64,000 nt of DNA, from assembly GCF_000429005.1 (NCBI RefSeq), contig NZ_AUBA01000005.1, forward strand, positions 62,001-126,000, read 5' to 3'. Each line of letters begins with the position of its first letter. Position 1 is the first letter of the stretch. The stretch comes from Novosphingobium acidiphilum DSM 19966. Lineage in GTDB: Bacteria; Pseudomonadota; Alphaproteobacteria; Sphingomonadales; Sphingomonadaceae. A model generated the notes under the pieces. That model saw nothing but the letters and a program-made list of their open reading frames with translations. It did no database searches and was not told the origin of the DNA. Made by a program: the position numbers and the translations under genes. This document shows positions 38,966 to 49,000 of this stretch, one piece after another.

Positions 38966-41704
38966 TCAGCCCACCGCGCCGTGGCAGTGCTTGTATTTCT
39001 GGCCCGATCCACAGGGGCACGCGGCGTTGCGGCTGATGTCCTGGCCGGCCCATGGGTCTTCTGTCACCTGCCCCGGGGTCTGCCCGCCGATCAGGCCCAT
39101 CGCCGATGCAGCGCTGGGGATCAGGCGGCTGTCTTCTGCCATGGGCAGCGTATCAAGCTGACCAAACAGCGCGCCGGGCTGCGTCAGGAAATCGGGCAGA
39201 TCGGGCAAGGTCAGCGGCTCGGGCTGCTGCATGCGGAATTCGGCGGTCATCAGGATGCGCGTCACATCCTCGCGGATCGCCTCGAGCATCTTTTCGAACA
39301 GGCCGAACGCCTCCTGCTTGTATTCGTTGATCGGGGTTTTCTGCGCATAGGCGCGCAGGAACACCACCTGGCGCAGCGCATCCAGCGTGGCGAGGTGTTC
39401 TTTCCAGTGGTGGTCGAGCCGTTCGAGCAGGATGCCCTTTTCCAGATTGGCCCAGCCTTCGGGATCGAACCCGGCGATGCGCGTTTCCATATAGGCATCG
39501 GCCATCGCGCAGATGCGTTCGTCGATCACGCTGGGTTCCAGGTGATCTTCGTGCATCCATTCGTCGATCGGCACGGTCAGGCCCAGCACTTCTTCGGCGC
39601 GGGCTTTCAGCATGTCGACCTTCCACTGTTCGGGGTACGATCCGGGCGGGCAGGCATCGCCGACCAGCGCGTTGATCGTGTCCTGGCGCATGTCGATCAC
39701 CACATCGCCCACCGTGCCCGAATCCATGATGTCGGCGCGCTGTTCGTAGATCACCTTGCGCTGGTCGTTCATCACGTCGTCGTATTCGACCACCTGCTTG
39801 CGGATGTCGTAATTGCGCGCCTCGACCTTTTTCTGCGCGATCTCGATCGCCTTGGACAGATAGCGCGAACCGATGGCCTCACCATCGGCAAGGTTGGCGT
39901 TCATCATGCGCGAAAACATCGTGTCGGGGCCAAAGATGCGCAACAGATCGTCTTCGAGGCACAAGTAGAACTTTGACAGGCCGGGATCGCCCTGCCGCCC
40001 CGAACGGCCGCGCAACTGGTTGTCGATGCGGCGGCTTTCGTGGCGTTCGGTGCCGATCACGCACAGGCCGCCGGCTTCGACCACTTTGTGCTTGGCTTCG
40101 GCCACTTCGGTTTCGATCCGCGCGATTGCGGCGTCGCGCTCAGGCCCCGGGGCCAGGTGCGCCAATTCGTCCTCGATGCGGAATTCGGCATTGCCGCCCA
40201 GCTTGATGTCGGTGCCGCGTCCGGCCATGTTGGTGGCCACCGTCACCGCGCCCAGCCCGCCGGCCTGTGCCACGATATGCGCTTCGCGTTCGTGGAACCG
40301 CGCGTTGAGCACTTCGTGCGGCACGCCTTCGGCCTTCAAAAACTCGGACAGCAATTCGGATTTTTCGATCGACACCGTGCCCACCAGCACCGGTTGGCCG
40401 ATCTCGTTCTTTTCGCGGATCAGCTTGGCAATCGCGCCGAACTTGTCCCGGGTGTTCTTGTAGAATTCGTCTTCTTCGTCGATCCGCTGCACCGGCACGT
40501 TGGTCGGGATCGTCACCACGTTCATCTTGTAGATGTCAAAAAATTCGGGTGCTTCGGTCGCCGCGGTGCCGGTCATGCCCGACAATTTGGGATACATGCG
40601 GAAAAAATTCTGGAACGTGATCGTCGCCATGGTCTGGTTTTCGGGCTCGATCTTCACGCCCTCCTTGGCCTCGACCGCCTGGTGCAGGCCGTTCGACCAA
40701 CGGCGGCCGTCCATCATGCGCCCGGTGTTTTCGTCGATGATGACGATCTTGCCGTCCTTGACGATATAATCGATGTCGCGCTTGAACATCACGTTGGCCT
40801 TCAGCGCCTGGTCAAGGTGGTGCACGACCATGGTGTTGGCCATGTCATACAGGTTCGACCCTTCGAGCAGGCCCGCGGCTTCGAGTTCGCGTTCGGCCCA
40901 TTCGACGCCGTCTTCGGTCAGATTGACGCTGCGCTGCTTTTCATCGGCCTCGTAATAGATCGGGTCGATCCGCTTGATCACCGCATCGACCGAGACATAC
41001 AGATCGCTCTTGTCTTCGGTGGGGCCCGAAATGATCAGCGGCGTGCGCGCTTCGTCGATCAGGATCGAATCGACTTCATCGACGATGCCGTAATTGAACG
41101 GGCGGTGCACCATCATGCCGCGATCATGCTTCATGTTGTCGCGCAGATAGTCAAAGCCAAGCTCGTTGTTGGTCGCATAGGTGATGTCGCTGTTATAGGC
41201 GATGCGACGCTCTTCCTCGTTCATATTGGGCACGATCACCCCGACCGACAGCCCCAGAAAGCGATAAATCTGCCCCATCCAGTCGGCATCGCGCCGCGCC
41301 AGATAGTCATTGACCGTGACCACGTGGACGCCCTTGCCCTCGATCGCGTTGAGATAGGTCGCCAGGGTCGCCACCAGCGTCTTGCCTTCGCCCGTGCGCA
41401 TTTCGGCGATTTCGCCACGATGGAGCACGATCCCGCCGATCATCTGCACGTCGAAATGGCGCATGCCCAGCACGCGCCGCGATGCTTCGCGGCAGGTGGC
41501 AAACGCCTCGGGCAGGATATCGTCAAGCGATTGGCCCTGGTCGAGCAGATCGCGGAATTTGCCGGTCTGCGCTTTCAGCTCGTCATCGGACAAAGCCTCC
41601 ATTGCGGGTTCGAAAGCATTGATCTTGCGCACAATCTTGTCGAGCGATTTGACATAACGATCGTTGGACGAGCCGAACAGCGACTTGGCGAATTTGCCGA
41701 ACAT
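38966..41704 (-). CDS. secA: Preprotein translocase ATPase SecA
   Basis: Drives secretory proteins through SecYEG. The 912-residue protein starts MFGKFAKSLFGSSNDR and has Walker A MRTGEGKTLVATL, the DEAD-like VDEVDSILIDEARTPLIISG, the preprotein cross-linking region, TNMAGRGTDIKLGG, RGRSGRQGDPG, and the C-terminal zinc-binding motif CPCGSGQKYKHCHG that contacts SecB. ATG 41704 is the conserved start; a longer frame upstream is not family sequence. In related genomes a peptidyl-prolyl isomerase gene often lies between secA and argJ; here that place is taken by three small envelope genes. Confidence 0.97.
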   Translation of the reverse strand: MFGKFAKSLFGSSNDRYVKSLDKIVRKINAFEPAMEALSDDELKAQTGKFRDLLDQGQSLDDILPEAFATCREASRRVLGMRHFDVQMIGGIVLHRGEIAEMRTGEGKTLVATLATYLNAIEGKGVHVVTVNDYLARRDADWMGQIYRFLGLSVGVIVPNMNEEERRIAYNSDITYATNNELGFDYLRDNMKHDRGMMVHRPFNYGIVDEVDSILIDEARTPLIISGPTEDKSDLYVSVDAVIKRIDPIYYEADEKQRSVNLTEDGVEWAERELEAAGLLEGSNLYDMANTMVVHHLDQALKANVMFKRDIDYIVKDGKIVIIDENTGRMMDGRRWSNGLHQAVEAKEGVKIEPENQTMATITFQNFFRMYPKLSGMTGTAATEAPEFFDIYKMNVVTIPTNVPVQRIDEEDEFYKNTRDKFGAIAKLIREKNEIGQPVLVGTVSIEKSELLSEFLKAEGVPHEVLNARFHEREAHIVAQAGGLGAVTVATNMAGRGTDIKLGGNAEFRIEDELAHLAPGPERDAAIARIETEVAEAKHKVVEAGGLCVIGTERHESRRIDNQLRGRSGRQGDPGLSKFYLCLEDDLLRIFGPDTMFSRMMNANLADGEAIGSRYLSKAIEIAQKKVEARNYDIRKQVVEYDDVMNDQRKVIYEQRADIMDSGTVGDVVIDMRQDTINALVGDACPPGSYPEQWKVDMLKARAEEVLGLTVPIDEWMHEDHLEPSVIDERICAMADAYMETRIAGFDPEGWANLEKGILLERLDHHWKEHLATLDALRQVVFLRAYAQKTPINEYKQEAFGLFEKMLEAIREDVTRILMTAEFRMQQPEPLTLPDLPDFLTQPGALFGQLDTLPMAEDSRLIPSAASAMGLIGGQTPGQVTEDPWAGQDISRNAACPCGSGQKYKHCHGAVG

Positions 41705-41803
41705 AAGCGGGGTTCCCGAATTGGAATTTGGATGACGGCCGCGCAAAGGATCGCGCCGGGCCTGGGACGTGAGTCGGGGGTGGGCGCAATGCGCCCGCGC
41801 GCA

Positions 41804-42064
41804 CTATTCGTGCGGCTGATCGGCGATCGTGGTGCCGCAACTGGTGGCAAAGCCTGCCTCACGAGGGGGCAGTGGCCGGGTCATGTCGATCTGCACCGCC
41901 GCACGCGCCATGCGCGCGCGCACCGGGCATGTTGCAGCCGCCGGGGCCACTTCGCCCACAGCGATCTGGGCCTGGCCGACCACTTCGGCCGGCGACGCCG
42001 CAACCGCGACATCGCTCAGCGAAAGGCCCGACAACATGGCCAGAAGAACCAGCAGAAAACGCAT
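41804..42064 (-). CDS. Small secreted protein of unknown function
   Basis: An 86-residue product with a clear signal peptide (MRFLLVLLAMLSGLSLSDVAVA, cleavage after AVA). The mature ~64 residues contain VVGQAQIAVGEVAPAAATCPVRARMARAAVQ in outline and a second cysteine in ATSCGTT, so one disulfide is possible. I do not recognise the family. It sits in line between the two TonB-C-domain genes and secA on the minus strand, with gaps of 81 and 99 bp. ATG 42064 is chosen because it begins the signal peptide. Confidence 0.6.
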   Translation of the reverse strand: MRFLLVLLAMLSGLSLSDVAVAASPAEVVGQAQIAVGEVAPAAATCPVRARMARAAVQIDMTRPLPPREAGFATSCGTTIADQPHE

Positions 42065-42145
42065 TGCCGTGCCAGATAGGCGCATTTTGCTTAATGGTCC
42101 ATTGCCAAAGCGCGCCAGCCTGATGCTGTCCGGTCCGCGCAACGA

Positions 42146-42775
42146 TCAGGGTACGTTGGTTACAACATTGATCTCGGTCTGAACAACATGCCGATTGACC
42201 GGTTTGCCCGCCTTGTCGGTCTGACGCGCATAGGGCCCCAGATTGGCGCAGCGGTTGGCTTCTTCGTCTTTCACCAGGTATTCACCCAGTTCACCGCTGC
42301 TGGTCAGTTTGCAATTGCTGATCGTACCATCGGCGGCAACATCGTATTCCAGCCGGACTTGTCCCGGCAGGGGCACCGAAAATTTTCCGTCATCGGGCAT
42401 TTGCCACCGCACGGTGTTGGTATAGCTGCCGATCACGGCAACGCCCTTGGCATTGGTCGCGGGCAGAAAACGCGCGCGTTGCAGCATCAGCTGGCACGTG
42501 CCCTGGTCAAGGGCGGCATTGCCGCTTGACGTGCGCACCTCGCATTGCGTCGGCACGCCATCGGCGCCAACCGTCAGCTCGAAACGCACCAGACCTTCGG
42601 CATTGTCGCGCAAGGCCGCGACTGGATAATCATCGTCGCTGGCCCACTCACCCGGTCGCCCCGCCGGCCGTGGCGGCAGGGGATGCGCAGCTGCATCGAC
42701 CGCCTGAACGGTAATGGCAGCCGCCATCGCCAGCACAATCACCTGCCCTGTCCGCCTTGCCCGATTGCGCTTCAT
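42146..42775 (-). CDS. Exported protein with two TonB-C-like repeats (copy 1)
   Basis: A 209-residue protein. The N-terminus is basic then hydrophobic (VIVLAMAAAITVQAVDAAA), probably a cleaved signal. Two repeats follow. The first (about 40-120) contains DYPVAALRDNAEGLVRF, the DGVPTQCEV turn, C...MLQRARFLPA and a closing strand. The second (about 135-205) repeats the plan: GQVRLEYDVAADGTISNCKL, a cysteine, and GKPVNRHVVQTEINV. This is the fold of the TonB C-terminal domain, but the usual Pro-rich periplasm-spanning arm and a permanent anchor are missing. SD GGGGGAA lies just before ATG 42775. A close paralogue lies 58 bp upstream. Confidence 0.8.
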   Translation of the reverse strand: MKRNRARRTGQVIVLAMAAAITVQAVDAAAHPLPPRPAGRPGEWASDDDYPVAALRDNAEGLVRFELTVGADGVPTQCEVRTSSGNAALDQGTCQLMLQRARFLPATNAKGVAVIGSYTNTVRWQMPDDGKFSVPLPGQVRLEYDVAADGTISNCKLTSSGELGEYLVKDEEANRCANLGPYARQTDKAGKPVNRHVVQTEINVVTNVP

Positions 42776-42833
42776 GCGTTCCCCCAACCTGTAAACACCC
42801 GCCGCAAACGTCACCACCGACACCCGCGCACGA

Positions 42834-43529
42834 TCACGGCGCATCGGTCACATCCACGCGCATTTCTATCCGGACATGCTGTTTGACAGGCTTGCCCGCT
42901 TTGTTGGGCAGGGGCGCAAATGCCTGGCGTTTCAGGCAGAAATCACCGCCCATCAACGTTGCCAGCGTTCCGTCGGGGTCGTTTGCGGTGCAATTGGCAA
43001 TTGTGCCATCGGGCATGACGTCGAGCGCCAGCGCGACCGTGCCCGTGCGCGGCGCCGGTTCGGCATCCTGCGGGATCGCCCAATTCACCGAGCTGCGCCA
43101 GGTGCCTGTCGTCGGTTTGCCCTGCGCATCCAGCGGTGGCCGGAATCGCGCACGACGCATCATCACGTCGCAGGTCGCCTGATCAAGATCGGGATAGTGG
43201 GTGGTCAGGGTAATCTGGCAATCGCTTGGCATGCCTTGCGCGTCAACGGTCAGCACAAAGCCGGCCCTGCCGGTTTCGTGTCGGCGCAGTGCCGCCACAG
43301 GATAGTCATTGTCGCTGGCCCAGTCACCGGGCCTGCCGACCGGGGTCACGTAGCCGCGTGGCGGCGGCGGTGCCGGGGGCGGCGGATAGATCGGCGGTGG
43401 GGCAAGCAGTGGCGGCAACGCGCTCTGGCCAAAGGCATCGAGGCCGATCAGCGCCAGCACCAGACCCGCCAGCCGCGCAACAATCCCGGCGTATCGCCGG
43501 CGCCGATAGATCGTGAACGGAATGGACAC
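42834..43529 (-). CDS. Exported protein with two TonB-C-like repeats (copy 2)
   Basis: A 231-residue paralogue of the gene downstream. A basic N-terminus (YRRRRYAG) and a hydrophobic stretch (IVARLAGLVLALIGLDAFGQ) are followed by a proline-rich segment (APPPIYPPPPAPPPPRGY), then WASDNDYPVAALRRHETGRAGF and two TonB-C-like units, each with a D-G-x-x-x-x-C turn (DAQGMPSDCQI and MPDGTIANCTA). The start is GTG 43529, with AGGAG about 6 bp upstream; the TTG at 43547 has no ribosome site. The proline stretch could cross part of the periplasm, so this copy is nearer to a TonB-like transducer than copy 1. No exbB/exbD is adjacent. Confidence 0.8.
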   Translation of the reverse strand: MSIPFTIYRRRRYAGIVARLAGLVLALIGLDAFGQSALPPLLAPPPIYPPPPAPPPPRGYVTPVGRPGDWASDNDYPVAALRRHETGRAGFVLTVDAQGMPSDCQITLTTHYPDLDQATCDVMMRRARFRPPLDAQGKPTTGTWRSSVNWAIPQDAEPAPRTGTVALALDVMPDGTIANCTANDPDGTLATLMGGDFCLKRQAFAPLPNKAGKPVKQHVRIEMRVDVTDAP

Positions 43530-43644
43530 GCACTCTCCTTTGATCAACGCCGCCCGAAGATCACTGCTATTTGTTCCGCTGTCAAAGGCCCGATGCGCAA
43601 AAAACCGTCTCCCCCGCCACCCGGCAATCGTCTAGGGACGCGCG

Positions 43645-44871
43645 ATGTCCGACACCGTCTCTCCGCTCGCCCTGCCCTTTCCCGATATGCCGCCGATTGC
43701 CGGCGTGCACCTGCACACCGTGCGCGCGGGGTACAAGGATTGGGGACGCACCGATCTGACCTTTGTCGAACTTGATCACGGCACGTCGGTCGCAGGCGTG
43801 TTCACGCGCAATCTGTGCTGTTCGTCAGAGGTGGAACTGGGGCGGCGCAACGTGGCGCAAGGGCACGCCCGCGCGCTGGTGGTCAATGCCGGCAATTCCA
43901 ACGCGTTTACCGGGTATCGCGGGCGCGAGGCGGTCGAGGCGATCATGGACCAGGTGGCCGCTCATCTGGCCTGTCCGTGCGAACAGGTGTTCGTATCGTC
44001 CACCGGGGTGATCGGCGTGCCCTTGCCCAAGGACAAGGCCCGCGCCGGGATCGAGGCCGCGCTGACCGCCCCCACGGCGACCTGGGAACAGGCGGCACGC
44101 ACGATCGGCACCACCGATACCTTTGCCAAGGGCGCTGCCGCCACCGCGATTGTCGGCGGCACCACGGTAACGTTGTCGGCCATCATCAAGGGTTCGGGGA
44201 TGATCGCGCCCGACATGGCGACCATGCTGGGCTATGTCTTTACCGATGCCGATGTCAGCCCGGCGTTCCTGCAATCGGCGTTGTCCGCGGCCAACGCGCG
44301 CACCTTTTCGTGCATCACCGTCGACAGCGACACGTCGACCAGCGACACCGTGCTGGCCTTTGCGACGGGCAAGGCCGGCAATCCGCGCATCGAAAACGCA
44401 GAGTCTGCGGGCGCCGACGCCTTTGCCGCAGCCCTGCATGCGGTGTGCCGCCAATTGGCGCATCTGGTGGTGCGCGATGGCGAAGGCGCGCAGAAATTCA
44501 TCGCCGTACAGGTTTCGGGTGCGGTCGATGATGCCAGCGCGCGGCGTATCGGGCTGGCCATCGCCAATTCGCCGTTGGTAAAGACCGCGATCGCGGGCGA
44601 AGATGCCAATTGGGGCCGCGTGGTCATGGCCGTGGGCAAAGCCGGCGAACCCGCCGACCGCGATCGGCTGTCGATCGGCTTTGGCGGCACCTGGGCCGCG
44701 CGCGAGGGCCAGCCGCTGGCCGATTATGACGAGGCGCCGGTGGCCGCCCATCTCAAGGGGCGCGAAATTTCGATCGAGGTCGATATCGGACTGGGCCAGG
44801 GCCGCGCCACGGTGTGGACCTGCGATCTGACGCACGGTTATATTGCCATCAACGCCGATTACCGGTCGTGA
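43645..44871 (+). CDS. argJ: Bifunctional ornithine acetyltransferase / N-acetylglutamate synthase
   Basis: Carries out the cyclic acetyl-transfer steps of arginine synthesis. The 408-residue precursor has NLCCSSEVELGRRN, VVNAGNSNAFTG, SSTGVIGVPLP, KGSGMIAPDMATMLGYVFTDA and, near the end, EDANWGRVVMAVGKAG. The precursor cleaves itself before the threonine of the ATML motif, which becomes the nucleophile. Length is normal. It is divergent from the TonB-C genes and overlaps the next gene (GTGA). Confidence 0.97.
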   Translation: MSDTVSPLALPFPDMPPIAGVHLHTVRAGYKDWGRTDLTFVELDHGTSVAGVFTRNLCCSSEVELGRRNVAQGHARALVVNAGNSNAFTGYRGREAVEAIMDQVAAHLACPCEQVFVSSTGVIGVPLPKDKARAGIEAALTAPTATWEQAARTIGTTDTFAKGAAATAIVGGTTVTLSAIIKGSGMIAPDMATMLGYVFTDADVSPAFLQSALSAANARTFSCITVDSDTSTSDTVLAFATGKAGNPRIENAESAGADAFAAALHAVCRQLAHLVVRDGEGAQKFIAVQVSGAVDDASARRIGLAIANSPLVKTAIAGEDANWGRVVMAVGKAGEPADRDRLSIGFGGTWAAREGQPLADYDEAPVAAHLKGREISIEVDIGLGQGRATVWTCDLTHGYIAINADYRS

Positions 44872-45671
44872 TCCGCGCATTCGACGCCGCCATGCGCACC
44901 ATCCTGACCCGGGTGGCGCAAACCGCAATCCTGCCCCGATACCAGCACCTGACCGCCAGCGAAGTTGCTGCCAAGGCGGTGGACGACATGGTCACCGTGG
45001 CCGACACCGATGCCGAAGCGCTGTTGAGCGACGCGCTGTTCCGCCTGCTGCCAGAGGCGGCGATTGTCGGCGAAGAGGCGGCGCACGCCGATCCGGCCGT
45101 GCTCGACCGGCTGGGCGACAGCTTGTGCTGGATCATCGATCCGATCGACGGCACCAACAATTTTGCCGCGGGCCGGCCACCGTTTGGCATCCTGATCGCG
45201 CTGGCCGAACACGGCGAAACGGTGGGCGGGTGGATCTATGATGTTCTGACCGGACGCCTGTGCAGCGCGCACCGCGGCCAGGGCGCCTGGGTCAACGGCG
45301 AACAGGTGCATGCCATGCCCACAGGCGCGACGCCGCCGGTTGCCGCGATTTCGCTGGTGTTTCTCGATCCCGAACGCCGGGCGGCGATGAAGGGCCATGT
45401 CGCGCCGCATTACACGGTGGTCGATATCCCGCGCTGTGCGGCGGAGCAGTATCCGCGCATCGTGCTGGGGGTGAACGATGTGTCGATCTTTGAACGCACC
45501 TATGCCTGGGACCATGCCGCAGGCGTGCTGTTCGTCAACGAAGCCGGCGGCCGTGCCGCGCGCCCCGATGGCAGTGCGTACCGCGTCGAGCGCCATCTGG
45601 ACCAGGGCCTGATCGCCGCATCAAGCCCGGCGCTGTTCGATGAAATGGCGCAGCGACTGGCCATGCTGTAA
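44868..45671 (+). CDS. Inositol monophosphatase family protein (HisN-like possible)
   Basis: A 267-residue phosphatase of the inositol monophosphatase fold. Motifs: VGEEAAHADP for the first metal ligand, CWIIDPIDGTNNFAAGRPPFG, and the C-terminal AWDHAAGVLFVNEAGG. It is less like SuhB than the gene at 10663. Histidinol-phosphatase (HisN), 3',5'-PAP phosphatase (CysQ) and SuhB-like activity are all possible. The start is GTG 44868, overlapping the argJ stop; ATG 44892 is an alternative. Co-translation with argJ hints at amino-acid metabolism but does not decide the substrate. Confidence 0.85.
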   Translation: MIRAFDAAMRTILTRVAQTAILPRYQHLTASEVAAKAVDDMVTVADTDAEALLSDALFRLLPEAAIVGEEAAHADPAVLDRLGDSLCWIIDPIDGTNNFAAGRPPFGILIALAEHGETVGGWIYDVLTGRLCSAHRGQGAWVNGEQVHAMPTGATPPVAAISLVFLDPERRAAMKGHVAPHYTVVDIPRCAAEQYPRIVLGVNDVSIFERTYAWDHAAGVLFVNEAGGRAARPDGSAYRVERHLDQGLIAASSPALFDEMAQRLAML

Positions 45672-45699
45672 CCCCTCCCCCACGGGGGGGGGAGGGTTA
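45669..45699. terminator. Bidirectional terminator palindrome between convergent genes
   Basis: TAACCC-CTCCCCC pairs with GGGGGAGGGTTA around an ACG centre, with one or two extra G. It lies between the stops of the phosphatase gene (+) and trxA (-). Confidence 0.6.
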
Positions 45700-45706
45700 C
45701 AGGCGG

Positions 45707-46027
45707 TTACAGTACGCTTTCCAGCCAGCCCTTGAGCTGGCTCTTGGGCGCTGCGCCCAGCTTTTGCGCAACCGGCTTGCCGTCCTTGAACAGCACCAGC
45801 AGCGGGATCGACTGCACTCCGATGTCGCCGGGAACTTTGGTGTTTTCCATGATATCGATTTTCACGATCGATACCTGGTCGGCCAGTTCGTCAGAGATTT
45901 CTTCCAGCGCGGGCGCAATCATCTTGCACGGGCCGCACCAGTCTGCCCAGAAATCGACCAGCACGGGCTTGTCCGAGGCGAGAACGTCTTCGGCAAAGCT
46001 GGCATCGGTAACGGCTTTGGTGGGCAT
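45707..46027 (-). CDS. trxA: Thioredoxin
   Basis: A cytoplasmic disulfide reductase of 106 residues, the standard length. The active site is DFWADWCGPCKMIAP (Cys31 and Cys34) and the cis-proline strand is GVQSIPLLVLFKDG. The start is ATG 46027 (MPTKAVTDASF). It lies 72 bp downstream of addA on the same strand; the pair addA-trxA is conserved in Alphaproteobacteria, though trxA usually has its own promoter too. Confidence 0.96.
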   Translation of the reverse strand: MPTKAVTDASFAEDVLASDKPVLVDFWADWCGPCKMIAPALEEISDELADQVSIVKIDIMENTKVPGDIGVQSIPLLVLFKDGKPVAQKLGAAPKSQLKGWLESVL

Positions 46028-46099
46028 GGTCTGAACCTTTTCGTCGTAAGAAGTGGGACACAATCTAGGGTCGCGCGCGCCGCATGCAACCGATGCGGG

Positions 46100-49000
46100 T
46101 CAAAAGGTTTCCTCTGGTGGCAAAAGGCCCAGCTTTTGCGCGGCGATCAGGTCATCGGGCAGGACAAACAGACGCGGCGCGGTGGTATAAAGCAGCGCCG
46201 CTTCGATCCGCCGACCGGGATGGATGACCTGCAGCGCTGCAACATAGGCTGCCATCTGCCGCAAATATGCAGGCGCGATCGCTTCGATCCGTTCGGGCGG
46301 GCGGCGGTCGGTCTTGAAATCGACAATCCGTATCGCATCGGGTGTGATCAGCAGGCGGTCGATCGTGCCATTGACCATGCGCGTGCCGACCAGTGCTGCG
46401 ATCGGCACTTCGGCCAGCGACCCGGGGCCGAACACCGTGGCCCAGTCGGGATGAGCCATCACTGCCAGCGCCGATTGCATCAGCGCGTCACGTTCGTCGG
46501 GCGGCAGATCACCCGCCATCCGCGCCAGCCAATGGCTTGCCGCATCGCTGCGCGCATCCGGCGCAACATCGGGCAGGCGTTCGAGCAGGCGATGCAGCAC
46601 GGTGCCGCGCCGCGCGGCTTCGCGCGCGCCGGGTCCGGGCCGTGTCGGGGCGGCAGGGGCCGCGTCTTCACCCAATGCACTGGGCGCAAGCGGGCGCAGC
46701 GGGCGTGGTTCCGGACCGACCGGCTGATGCAGATCATCGGGCACGGTGATCGCCGGTGCTGGCGCGGTGACGGGATCGGCGGGTGGCACCGGCGCGGGTT
46801 CGCCCATTTGCTGGCGCCGCGACCAGATGAAATCATGGTCGTCGGCGTCAACCGGCATCACTTGGGACAAGGCACCATACCAGCTTTCGCCAGGCACAAT
46901 GCCCTTGTCGAGCGACCCCAGCGCGCCGGTGATATACAGCCCTTCTTCGGCGCGGGTCATCGCCACATACAGCAGCCGCCAATGCTCTGCGCGCTCTGCG
47001 TCCTTGATCGCCTGTTCGGCTTCGCGCACGCGCTCGGGCTTTTCCTCTTTGCGCAACGGGGGCAGCGGCACCATGCGCCCGCCACCATCGTCAAGCGCGA
47101 TGGCAGAAGGCATGCCGCGATCCGGATCGGCGGTGGCGTCGGCCAGAATGACAATCGGCGCCTGCAGGCCTTTTGACCCGTGCACCGTCATCACCCGCAC
47201 CAGATTGCTTTGCCCGCCCGCCTCGCGCTTTACATCGCCATCGCCACCGGCAAACCAGTGCAGAAATCCGGCGAGCCCCGGCACGTGGCTGGCGGCGTGC
47301 GCCATTGCGGCGTTGACCAGTTCGTCAATCGGATCGCCTGCTTCTTCGCCCAGGCGCGCCAGCAGCGCCTTGCGCCCCTGCCACGGCCCGACCAGGATCC
47401 AGCCAAGCAAAGCCGCAGGCGATACGAAATCGGCGCGTGACAGCAGATCGCGCAACATCACCAGCGTGCGGTGTGTCGCAGGCGCCTCGGTTTCGCGCAA
47501 GTGATCCCACAGCCGAACCCCGGCCGGGCGATAGCCATGCGCCAGCAGATCCTCCTGGGTCCAGCCGAGCAATGGCGACACCAGCAGATTGGCCAGATTG
47601 AGATCATCGCCCGGCTGCACGCAGAATTGCAGCGCCGCGATCAGGTCCTTGACCGCCAGCGGCGCGCCCAGCCGCAGCCGGTCGACGCCTGCCACCGGTA
47701 CGCCTTCGGCGTGCAGCCGCGCGACGATCAGCGCCGCCAGCGCCCCGCGTTTGCGCACCAGGACCATGACATCCCCGGGCGTCGCGCGGCGCGGTGCCCC
47801 TTTGGCCAGGCCATATCCGCGATCGAGCCACAGCTTGACCTGGCGCGCGATCCGCCCGGCCAGTTCGCGATCGGGCTTGGAAAGCCAGCTGTCCTCGCCC
47901 CCCGGATCGGGCAGATCATCGGCATCGGCGTCGACCGCCAGGCCCACCGGTTGCCACAGACAGACGACACCGGGAATGGCGTGGCCACGGTGCGGCTCGG
48001 GCGGGCTTGGCAGGCCAAAGCGGTCGGGGCCGATGGCCGCAATGGCCGCATCGACAAAACTCAGGATCGGTTGCGCGCTGCGAAACGACCGGCCCAGCCC
48101 CAGATCGACCAGATCGTGCGCGGGATCATCGGCGGCCTGCGCCAGATCGCGCAATTCGCGCGCCACGCGCTGTTTGGCGGCCTCGAAATTTTCCGGGCTG
48201 GTGCCCTGAAAGCCGAAAATCGCCTGCTTGTAATCACCCACCACAAACAGCGTGCGCGCGCGCGCGTCATCGTCGGCCTGGCCCTGCCCCGATCGGAAAT
48301 CGCCGGTCACCCCGTCAAGCACGATATCCCATTGCCGGGCATTGGTGTCCTGCGCCTCGTCCACCAGCACGTGATCGAACCGGCGATCGAGCTTGAAGCG
48401 GATCCAGTCGGCGGGCGCGCGCTCGGTCAACAGCGCGGCCGCGGCGCGGATCTGGTCGTCGAAATCGATGAACCCCTCGCGCGTCTTGGCCTCGTCCCAG
48501 GCCAGCGCAAAACGCCGCCCGATGTTGAGCGCAGGCTCGGCCAGGTCGACCAGCGCCAGCGCGCGGGCCAGTTCGTCTGTCGCATGCAGCGCCTCGCTCA
48601 CCAGGCCGGCATGACCGGTATAGGACGGGTCGAATTTTTCCAGATTCTTGCGGTACTTGGCTTCGCCCTCGGCGTTGAACAGCGCCTTGGTCAGCGTTGC
48701 CGCGGTGGCCGCGCGATCTTCGGGGCTGGCGGCCAGCCATGCTGCAATCGTGCCGATCATGCCATCGGCGCTCTTGGTGCCCCATGCGCGCAGTGCATCG
48801 AGACAACGGCTTAGCGCCACCACCGGAAACCGCGCATCGGCAAAACTGTTCGCCAGCAGCGCGGGCCCGGCGTCGGCAGGCAGACCGACCAGCCGGTTGA
48901 TCCGAGGGCGCAGCGGCGAGGCCCAGGCACCGGGCCCGATCCACAATTCGCTGGCCGCAGCGCAGCGCAGCAGAAACCGCGTCAGGTCGCCCTCACCCAT

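Noticed and set aside
40040..42079. 679-codon open frame opposite secA
   Set aside because: Antisense shadow; sense-strand SecA motifs are complete.
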